A stretch of 64,000 nt of DNA from Gilvimarinus chinensis DSM 19667 (GTDB taxonomy: Bacteria > Pseudomonadota > Gammaproteobacteria > Pseudomonadales > Cellvibrionaceae): positions 891,955 to 955,954 of the forward strand of contig NZ_KB898706.1 in the NCBI RefSeq assembly GCF_000377745.1, given 5' to 3'. This document shows, in pieces, positions 29,499 through 36,160 of this stretch (its first letter is position 1; the number at the start of each line of letters is the position of its first letter). The notes beneath the pieces are model-generated. The model saw only the letters and a program-made list of their open reading frames with translations. It was not told the origin of the DNA and ran no database searches. The translations under genes were made by a program, and so were the position numbers.

Positions 29499-30173
29499 TT
29501 AATAAATTCCAGAATTTTTAAGTTTAGGGGCTAACACTTTTTCGGCGATTTCCCAGTCTAATGGCGAGGTGATTTTGATGTTTTCGGCTTCCCCTTGAAC
29601 GGCGAATAAGGGCTGCCCGGAGTCGATGACAAGTTGGGCGGTAGATTGGAAGAGCTCCGCATCAGGGCGGCTCATGGCGTCATCCAGTAACGCGTGGGAA
29701 AATGCCTGAGGGGCCTGAAAGATACCCACTTCATGCCGGTGCCAGAATTGTCCTACTGCATCGTTTTCTATTGTGCCCACAGGGACTACTGGGTCCAGAA
29801 ACGCACCCGCGGCTCCGTGTATTTCGGCTGCGTGTATTACTGCATTACACAAAGCTCGGGAGGCAAACGGCCTGGCGGCATCCTGAATCAACACCGTCTC
29901 AGCGAAACTTTGCTCGAAGAGTTTAACTAAGCTCATATGGCGCGAGTTTGCACCACAGATAATCGTGCAATCTGGCAGCAATTTTTGTGCGGCTTGCTCG
30001 AACCCTTCGGGTACGGCCACTACAATGCGGTCTACAATTGGCAATAAGGTGTGTGCCGTCCACTCGATTAATGTCCGGTCGCCAAGTTTAAGAAAACCTT
30101 TAGGGCCCTTGCCCAGGCGGGTACCGAACCCCGCGGCAGGAATAATAGCTGCGCGCCTGACAATAGCAGCCAT
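29499..30173 (-). CDS. IspD/TarI-like nucleotidyltransferase
   Basis: 224 residues of the IspD family: nucleotide-binding loop PAAGFGTRLGKGPKGFLKLG (12-31), LIQDAARPF (95-103), VPVGTIE, FQAPQAFSHALL (152-163) and ITSPLDWEIAEKVL (201-214). IspD and TarI make CDP-linked polyols from CTP and a phosphorylated alcohol. True ispD normally sits beside ispF, absent here, so this copy likely serves another acceptor. The ATG at 30173 has AAGGA seven bases before it; an upstream in-frame ATG (30242) has none. First gene of the operon with the RLP and TPR-Fic genes. Confidence 0.85.
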   Translation of the reverse strand: MAAIVRRAAIIPAAGFGTRLGKGPKGFLKLGDRTLIEWTAHTLLPIVDRIVVAVPEGFEQAAQKLLPDCTIICGANSRHMSLVKLFEQSFAETVLIQDAARPFASRALCNAVIHAAEIHGAAGAFLDPVVPVGTIENDAVGQFWHRHEVGIFQAPQAFSHALLDDAMSRPDAELFQSTAQLVIDSGQPLFAVQGEAENIKITSPLDWEIAEKVLAPKLKNSGIY

Positions 30174-30229
30174 GGATATATCCTTAAAGTAATTATTGTA
30201 CGGTGAAAGTTGGACCAATCTTGGGAATA

Positions 30230-30260
30230 CTGCCCCGCCCACAAAATTTGGCAGGGGCAG
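30230..30260. terminator. Strong GC hairpin between phosphorylase remnant and the IspD-like operon
   Basis: CTGCCCCGCC pairs with GGCAGGGGCAG (ten pairs, one bulged A), loop of ten AT-rich bases. It lies 44 bp after the stop of the phosphorylase remnant and 57 bp before the IspD-like start on the same strand. No T-run follows, so it is either an old terminator or a leader structure of the operon. Confidence 0.45.
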
Positions 30261-30303
30261 AATAACCGATGTTATTTACGCCAGCAATGATTGCCTGTCG
30301 ATA

Positions 30304-30762
30304 TTAAGGGGATGCTTTATTGATAAGCGACAGGCTCTGGTACGATTGCAACGTAATTTTTCCGTATAAATCTTCCACAGGCTGATCGGTCATCAGGTCA
30401 AACCAGCTCTCTGTGATGATAAGGTTTAGATCCGTAAGGCTGACTTCCTGAGCTTGATCGCTTAAATTGTAAATACAGAAAGTGCTTTGGGTGCGGCGTA
30501 TGCTTTGGTGCCAGAAGGCAAAAATTTTTGCTCGTATATGCAAAGTAAACGGCGTTGTATTGGGGTGAAAAGCAGGTTACGCCGAGCGTATTTTTATCAG
30601 CTGCGTTAATTCGCTCAACACCCGTTCTCCCGGCCCGCCCGGCTTGTTCAGGCGAGCCTCTACATCCATTAGGCTCCAATTGCGGCGGTTAATGGAGCGG
30701 TTGTGGCCGGTGGTTTCCAACTTATCGTAGTTGTTAGTAGTTATTAAGGAGCGAACAGGATA
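30304..30762 (-). pseudogene. C-terminal remnant of a glucosylglycerate phosphorylase gene
   Basis: The minus strand encodes about 150 residues closely matching the end of the intact phosphorylase at 32643-34391: YDKLETTGHNRSINRRNWSL, ARLNKPGGPGERVLSELT, then PAFHP and FTLHIRAKIFAFWHQSIRR. The frame is unbroken except for TAA at 30572-30574, where the intact gene has CAA (Gln) in SAQPAFHP. Upstream, similarity fades near 30735-30762 after a small insertion before GCGAACAGG. The N-terminal three quarters of the enzyme and any start codon are missing. Same orientation as the intact copy, so the two are partial direct repeats enclosing the LuxR gene and the TPS remnant. Confidence 0.9.
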
Positions 30763-30902
30763 CGATAGACATAGAATGATTAGCCGCATCGCGCGGAACG
30801 CAAAGCAAAAAGTGGCGAGCCCTGTACCTGCCACTTTTGGTAGCACTTTAAAATGCAGAGACGCTTGTCTAGGCGGTACTGTAAATATAAACCCGCGTTT
30901 GC

Positions 30903-31727
30903 TTAACAAACCTCCAGCCCTTTTCCCAGCCATAGCGCGGTTAACCCTGTTCGCCCATTAACATCAAACTTACGATAAATAGTGGTTACGTAAGAATGCA
31001 CCGTGGTATAAGCCAAGCCTAGCTTGGTGGCGATTTCCCGCTCGCTCTGGTTGGTAAGCAGCTGTTGCAGTACCCGGCGCTCGGTGGGGGTAATGGCCGC
31101 CGTGCTGATGTGTAGACCGTGGGACAAAGCCACTTGGCGTTGGAACCAGGCAAGCCCCCGTAATAGGGCGGCGGCTTGTAAACAGTCGTCGTGGTTAAAC
31201 GGCGCTTGACCTTCCACTCGATCAACTGTGATGTAGCACTCCATATCTGCGTTCAGTGGAGTAATCACATAAAGCCTATCAATCAGCCTCGATTTTTCTT
31301 TTTTTTGTAAATAGAAGGGAGATTGGTACCAATCATCTGTGACCACATCGCTCAAGCGATAGGCTCGAAAAGCACCGGCCGTTGCAACATGGTGTTTAAC
31401 CAGTGGGTCTGGGTCAAGGTTATCTATATCGCTCATTATTTGTTTGGCAAAGGCTTTATCACAAGGCTTGCTGTCTAATTTGTGGCTAATGCGCGGCCGC
31501 CACCCTCGCAGAGGGTCCCTGGGGTCGTGTGCATTGACTCGTAGGGCCCCTACCCACAGGGCCGCTGTGCCGTTGATTAATCCGCACAACTCATCCAGTA
31601 AAACATCCAGGGCTTCATCGCAGTTGGCAGCCTCAAAGGCCAATAGTTTGTCCCACACTTGTGTCATCGACGGAGTCACTGTTAATGAGGTTTTATTAAC
31701 GTCGTAGGGCACAAGAGGTTGAGGCAT
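30903..31727 (-). CDS. LuxR-family transcriptional regulator
   Basis: 274 residues. The C-terminal about 65 residues form a LuxR/GerE helix-turn-helix: AITPTERRVLQQLLTNQSEREIA and YTTVHSYVTTIYRKFDVNGRTGL, with the characteristic T.E..VL, E-I-A and VxxH positions. The N-terminal about 200 residues look like a GAF- or autoinducer-like sensor fold (DEALDVLLDELCGLINGTAALWVG) but lack known ligand signatures. No luxI homologue or response-regulator receiver is present. It stands between the phosphorylase remnant and a decayed exoprotein gene, and may have regulated that exoprotein. Confidence 0.85.
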   Translation of the reverse strand: MPQPLVPYDVNKTSLTVTPSMTQVWDKLLAFEAANCDEALDVLLDELCGLINGTAALWVGALRVNAHDPRDPLRGWRPRISHKLDSKPCDKAFAKQIMSDIDNLDPDPLVKHHVATAGAFRAYRLSDVVTDDWYQSPFYLQKKEKSRLIDRLYVITPLNADMECYITVDRVEGQAPFNHDDCLQAAALLRGLAWFQRQVALSHGLHISTAAITPTERRVLQQLLTNQSEREIATKLGLAYTTVHSYVTTIYRKFDVNGRTGLTALWLGKGLEVC

Positions 31728-31974
31728 AGAAAACCTGATTACAAACCGTTTGAAGTGAAAAATTAAAAACGCTTTTCGTTTTTATATGGAGCTAGCTGTT
31801 AATTATAAAACGAGTTTAATGATCCCCTCTGTTTAGAGGTCACTTAATGTACCCCACAGTTGCGACAATTGCGAGTTAAGCCGTGCCCCAATAAATTTGG
31901 TCAAGAGTACCCCCCAATGCCGACTCGCCTCAACAACCTCTGGTTTAAATAAAGAGAAATTCACTGGCTCTGAT

Positions 31975-32012
31975 CCTTGTGTTGCTCAGCAGCGCTGCTG
32001 AGCAACACAAGG
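31975..32012. repeat. 38-bp perfect palindrome without loop
   Basis: The half CCTTGTGTTGCTCAGCAGC (31975-31993) is followed directly by its exact reverse complement (31994-32012). It coincides with the 5' boundary of the exoprotein remnant. Possibilities are a rearrangement scar (an inverted joint) or a dyad binding site; the sequence itself does not decide. Confidence 0.9.
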
Positions 32013-32603
32013 TGGGACGGCAGTGCCACTCTTCATCACGGCGTTAATATTATCGATATCAACCAGTACAGCCAGAACATTATCGTGTTGTGGGATAACC
32101 TCGATATCGATGTGAATGAGGTGGTTAACTTCCTGCGGCCCAACCGCCAATCTCTGGCGTTGAACCGAGTGTTAAGCGCTGACGGTACACAGATTAATGG
32201 TCAGTTAAACGCGAACGGCCGCGTGTTTGTGTTGGATGCCAATGGCATTCTGTTTGGACAAGACGCCCAGGTAAATGTGGGCAGCTTGGTGGCCTCTACG
32301 CTGGATTTTGCCGGCGATGGGTTATTGAATGTGCAGTTGGATGAGTCCGCACTGAACGCCTTGGCCGAAAACCACGGCCTGATCAAAGCCGACGGCGGCC
32401 AGGTAATGATCAACAAAACCCCCTGGAAAAGCATAACCGACGACGGCCGTGAGCTGTTCGGCGCGGGCCTGGGTGGTGCTTTAACAGTAGGCATTGGCAC
32501 CTGAGCGCCATCGCCGCCCGCGCCTTTGGACAACAAATACACGGTGGGCGATGACGATGACGATGATGTGCGCCTGTTGGCCCGAGTAGTCTGGAAGTTT
32601 TGA
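31977..32603 (+). pseudogene. Remnant of a two-partner-secretion (filamentous haemagglutinin-type) exoprotein
   Basis: The frame encodes the TPS/haemagglutination domain core: GVNIIDINQYSQNIIVLW, NEVVNFLRPNRQSLALNRVL, INGQLNANGRVFVLDANGIL, FGQDAQVNVGSLVASTLDF. Members normally have a signal peptide and run 1000 to several thousand residues; here the signal peptide is missing (the frame begins in a palindrome) and a TGA ends it at 32504. The same frame continues for 32 codons (PLDNKYTVGDDDDDDVRLL ... VWKF) to a TGA at 32601, resembling an exoprotein C-terminus. A large internal deletion with a 5' truncation is inferred. No TpsB transporter gene is present. Confidence 0.8.
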
Positions 32604-32642
32604 GGTTCGCCATCAGAGGCCAGGCTTACGGCATCTTACCCT

Positions 32643-34391
32643 TCACCTCCCACAATAATTGGTCAGCCATACGTTTTGGTAGGGTTGCAAAGTGATTTTG
32701 CCGTACAAATCATCCATCGCTTGATCGCTGATTAAGTCAAACCATTGCTCGGTGCTGATTAAATTTAAATCGGCCAAGCTGACTTCTTGGGGTTGGTCGG
32801 TCAGATTGTAAATACAGAACACACTTTGACTGCGGCGTATGCTCTGACGCCAGAAGGCGAAAATTTCTGGGCGTATGTGCAGGGTAAATTGCGTTGCGTT
32901 AGGGTGAAACGCGGGTTGGGCCGAGCGTATTTTTATCAACCGCGTTAATTCGTTAAACACCCGTTCTCCCGGACCACCCGGCTTGTTCAGGCGAGCGTCT
33001 AAATCACTTAGGCTCCAATTGCGGCGATTAATGGAGCGGTTGTGACCGGTGGTTTCCAGTTTGTCGTAATCGTTAGGGGTGGCGAACAGGGTGTGGATAT
33101 AAAACGCCGGTATCCCCTCCACGGATAACATAATCGCCTGAGACATGATCAACCGCTCGACCTGCCATTGGTCGGTGCCGTTTAAGGTGCCCTTAAACGC
33201 ATCGAATAAGCTGATGTTGGCTTCATAGGGTTTAGCGTTACCTTCGGCATCGGTGCGCGAGGAAATTTTTCCGCCGAACGATTCCAGGGTGCTGAGCATC
33301 TGCCCAAGCTCTTCGTCACTGAGCAGCCCTTCGGCAGGGCGCAGGCCGATGCCGTCGTGACTGGCGGTAAAGTTCAAATAGGCGCAACCCACCGGTGGCG
33401 GTGGCATGCTCATCATCCAGCTTTTCAGGTAGGTGCAGTCACCGGCGAGCAGGGCGTGGATAACCAGTGGCGGCAAGCTAAAGTTATAAATGATGTGTGC
33501 TTCGTTGCTGTTACCAAAGTAGGTGAGGTTTTCACGGTTGGGCACATTGGTTTCGCTGATTAACAGCGCGTGGGCGTTTTTGTATTCGGTCAGTAAACGA
33601 ATCAGCTTTACCACATCGTGCGTTTGCTGCAGGTGAATGCAGGGCGTGCCCAGTTCTTTCCATAGAAAAGCCACGGCGTCCAGGCGAATCCACTGCGCCC
33701 CTTCATCCAGATAGCGGCCGATAATGCCCAGATATTCCAGCAGCACTTTTTCATTGCGAAAGTCTACGTCTACCTGGTCGTGACTGAAAGTGCACCACAC
33801 TTGCTTAACGCCATTGGCGGTATCGGTTTTACGCAGCAGCGGGCTGGTGCGCGGGCGGACCACATTCGACAGGTCGTAGTTGGGGTCGGCCTCGACAAAA
33901 TAGTCGCGCCCCGGGTCTTTGCCGTATTGGTAGTTACGAAACCACAGGCTTTGGCTGGAAACGTGGTTAATCACCAAATCCGCCATCAGTTTAAAATCTT
34001 GCGACAGGGCGTTTATGTCATCCCAGTCGCCGAGCTCTGGGTCCACTTGGGTGTAGTCAATCACCGCGAAACCATCGTCCGACGAGTGGGGAAAAAACGG
34101 CAAGATATGCACCGCCGAAAAGGTGTCTTGAAGTTTTTGATGGAGAAAATTCTGCAGCGTATCTAATGGCTTATGGCCCGCTTCACGAAGTGAATTACCG
34201 TAGGTAATTAATAAGCAGTCACGCTCAGACCAAAGCCGTTCGGGCGCGACTACGTCTTTATTCAGACGCGGGCCTATGGCATCAAAGCAGGCTTGAGTTA
34301 AAGTTTCGGGGTCGCTGTGGGGGTACAGCGAGGTGATGAGTGCATGAATTTTTTGCTTGAGTTCATCCATGGAGAGAAAATCGGTGGTCAT
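32643..34391 (-). CDS. GH13_18 phosphorylase, probably glucosylglycerate phosphorylase
   Basis: 582 residues of the sucrose-phosphorylase family. Visible: HILPFFPHSSDDGFAVIDY, DLVINHVSSQS, WIRLDAVAFLWKELG with the nucleophile Asp, LISETNVPNRENL with the acid/base Glu and FTASHDGIGLRP with the third Asp. The N-terminal extension and the RPRTSPLL region resemble E. coli YcjM and glucosylglycerate phosphorylases more than true sucrose phosphorylases; a sucrose-type substrate remains possible. Reaction: glucosylglycerate plus phosphate to glucose-1-phosphate and D-glycerate. It lies 53 bp after gluconokinase on the same strand. gpgS and a glycerate kinase at 23.7-26.8 kb support the assignment. 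A broken partial copy lies at 30304-30762. Confidence 0.82.
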   Translation of the reverse strand: MTTDFLSMDELKQKIHALITSLYPHSDPETLTQACFDAIGPRLNKDVVAPERLWSERDCLLITYGNSLREAGHKPLDTLQNFLHQKLQDTFSAVHILPFFPHSSDDGFAVIDYTQVDPELGDWDDINALSQDFKLMADLVINHVSSQSLWFRNYQYGKDPGRDYFVEADPNYDLSNVVRPRTSPLLRKTDTANGVKQVWCTFSHDQVDVDFRNEKVLLEYLGIIGRYLDEGAQWIRLDAVAFLWKELGTPCIHLQQTHDVVKLIRLLTEYKNAHALLISETNVPNRENLTYFGNSNEAHIIYNFSLPPLVIHALLAGDCTYLKSWMMSMPPPPVGCAYLNFTASHDGIGLRPAEGLLSDEELGQMLSTLESFGGKISSRTDAEGNAKPYEANISLFDAFKGTLNGTDQWQVERLIMSQAIMLSVEGIPAFYIHTLFATPNDYDKLETTGHNRSINRRNWSLSDLDARLNKPGGPGERVFNELTRLIKIRSAQPAFHPNATQFTLHIRPEIFAFWRQSIRRSQSVFCIYNLTDQPQEVSLADLNLISTEQWFDLISDQAMDDLYGKITLQPYQNVWLTNYCGR

Positions 34392-34444
34392 TGGCTTGGC
34401 CCTATAGCAGCTCTTTGCTCACTATAACGCAAAACCTATGCCGC

Positions 34445-34996
34445 CTAGCGTGTCGACGAGGAAAGTCTTGCCCGCAGGTGTTGTAAGCAGTTTTGCACGA
34501 CTTCATGCAGCTCGGCGTCGATATTGATTTTCACTACATCGTGTTCCGTTGCGCTTTCTTCCATGCTGTCGAATTGGCTATCCAGTAAAGACGTGGGCAT
34601 AAAGTGGTTGTTGCGGGTGTTCATGCGCTCGGCAATCAGTGCTTTGCTTCCGTCGAGGTAAAGAAAAACCACGTCGAAGGGCAGTTCACGCAGTTGTTGC
34701 CGATGACTGCGACGCAGCCCAGAAAAAGCCAGGGTGCAACTTTGTTCGTTTTTGGCGCGCTGATTCAAGTGTGCACAGATGTTGTGCACCCAAGGGATGC
34801 GCTGGGCATCCGTTAACGGGGTGCCGGCAGCCATACACGCTTTGGCTTCATCGCTATGGAAGTCGTCGGCATCCAGATACTGGTAGCCCATTTTCTCGGC
34901 GAGGGCTTTGGCGACGCTGCTTTTGCCTGAACCGGAAACCCCCATAACAATGGCAAGTTGGGGGCGGTTATGTGGGGCGCTGGACGCTCTGCTCAT
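34445..34996 (-). CDS. gntK: Gluconokinase
   Basis: 183 residues, ATP-dependent phosphorylation of D-gluconate to 6-phosphogluconate. Walker A VMGVSGSGKSSVAKAL near the N-terminus, then YLDADDFHSDEAKACMAAGTPLTD with the GntK acidic cluster, CTLAFSGLRRSHRQQLR and MNTRNNHFMPTSLLDSQFDSME. Length matches E. coli GntK. Divergent from the lacI-type gene with a LacI-like operator between. With the GH94 phosphorylase it would process gluconate released from cellobionic acid. Confidence 0.93.
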   Translation of the reverse strand: MSRASSAPHNRPQLAIVMGVSGSGKSSVAKALAEKMGYQYLDADDFHSDEAKACMAAGTPLTDAQRIPWVHNICAHLNQRAKNEQSCTLAFSGLRRSHRQQLRELPFDVVFLYLDGSKALIAERMNTRNNHFMPTSLLDSQFDSMEESATEHDVVKINIDAELHEVVQNCLQHLRARLSSSTR

Positions 34997-35028
34997 AGGG
35001 GCTCTCGTGATTCTTTAGTCAACGCCTA

Positions 35029-35044
35029 ATGATAGCGCAAACAT
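35029..35044. promoter_or_regulatory. LacI-type operator between gntK and the regulator gene
   Basis: ATGATAGCGCAAACAT agrees with the perfect palindrome at 40293-40308 in 14 of 16 positions. It sits in the 93-bp divergent region, so binding would control gntK and the regulator itself. Confidence 0.7.
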
Positions 35045-35089
35045 TTACCATTGTGCTACCATAACGTCTTTTTATAAGCTGGAATAACT

Positions 35090-36136
35090 ATGGCTGGACG
35101 CACCCGAAAATCTTCTTCAAAACGCGCTACCTTGGCCGACGTGGCTCAGGTGGCTAATGTGAGCGCCATTACGGTGTCGCGCGTCTTGAATCATCCGGAT
35201 AAAGTCTCGGATGACCTGAAGCGCCGGGTGCAGGAAGCCATTGATAGCTTGGGTTATATTCCCAACCAGTCGGCCAGCTCTCTGGCTTCTGCGCGCTCGC
35301 GAGTGATCGGGGTGGCGATACCGTCTTTGTCGAATATTGTTTTTAACGACGTATTACGCGGTATTTACGATGTGGCAGATGCTAACGGCTATAAGGTGCT
35401 GTTGGTGGATACCCATTATTCGCCGCTCGAAGAAGAAAAAATGGTGCGTACGCTGCTGAGCCAATCCCCAGAGGCGATGATTATTACCGGTGGCGATCAA
35501 ACTCGCGCCTGTCATCGCATGCTCGAAAGTGCCGCGATTCCCGTGGTGCAAATGATGGAAATCTTAGATAAGCCCCTGGACATGAATGTGGGCTTTTCCC
35601 ACTATCAAGCCGGTTACGATGTGGCTGTGCGGCTGCTGCAGACTGGTTGTAAATCCTTAGGGTTTGTTGGTGCACGCATGGATACCCGCACCCAGCAGCG
35701 TATGCACGGTTTTGTCAAAGCCCTAGAAGAACGCAATGCTTATAAACCTGAATGGATTGTTACGACACCCGAGCCGTCGTCGATTGCGTTAGGGGGCGAG
35801 TTGCTGCGCAGTTTAATTAGCACATCTTCCGGGGCTATTGATGCCATTTTTTGCTGTAACGATGATTTAGCATTGGGTGCGCTGTTTGAAAGCCAACGCA
35901 TGAACATCAAAGTGCCCGGTGATTTATCGTTGTGCGGCTTTAATGACTTTGAAACCTCGGCGTTCGTCAATCCATCGCTCAGCAGTGTTCATGTGCCGCG
36001 TTATGAAATGGGCGTGACCGCTGCGCAGATGATTCTCGACCGACTTGAAGGCGGTAATGACAGTCGTAACAAAGTGGACATCGGCTACGAAATTATGATG
36101 CGTCAGTCCACTCCGTCACTAGGTTCGAGTAATTAA
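35090..36136 (+). CDS. LacI-family transcriptional repressor, GntR-like
   Basis: 348 residues. N-terminal LacI helix-turn-helix and hinge: ATLADVAQVANVSAITVSRVL and then NQSASSLASARSRVIGVAIP. The sugar-binding domain follows (SNIVFNDVLRGIYDVADANGY, FCCNDDLALGALFESQRM, VHVPRYEMGVTAAQMIL), resembling gluconate-operon repressors. It is divergent from gntK and followed by the convergent GH94 gene. Two matching operators (35029-35044, 40293-40308) mark its likely regulon: gntK, itself, and the transporter-GH94 operon. Gluconate or an aldobionate is the likely inducer (inference). Confidence 0.9.
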   Translation: MAGRTRKSSSKRATLADVAQVANVSAITVSRVLNHPDKVSDDLKRRVQEAIDSLGYIPNQSASSLASARSRVIGVAIPSLSNIVFNDVLRGIYDVADANGYKVLLVDTHYSPLEEEKMVRTLLSQSPEAMIITGGDQTRACHRMLESAAIPVVQMMEILDKPLDMNVGFSHYQAGYDVAVRLLQTGCKSLGFVGARMDTRTQQRMHGFVKALEERNAYKPEWIVTTPEPSSIALGGELLRSLISTSSGAIDAIFCCNDDLALGALFESQRMNIKVPGDLSLCGFNDFETSAFVNPSLSSVHVPRYEMGVTAAQMILDRLEGGNDSRNKVDIGYEIMMRQSTPSLGSSN

Positions 36137-36160
36137 GATCGAGTAATTAGAGGCGAGCAA

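Noticed and set aside
30577-30933. 118-codon minus-strand frame as a separate gene
   Set aside because: Its C-terminal half is the phosphorylase remnant and its N-terminal half is non-conserved sequence running into it; treated as pseudogene plus flank.
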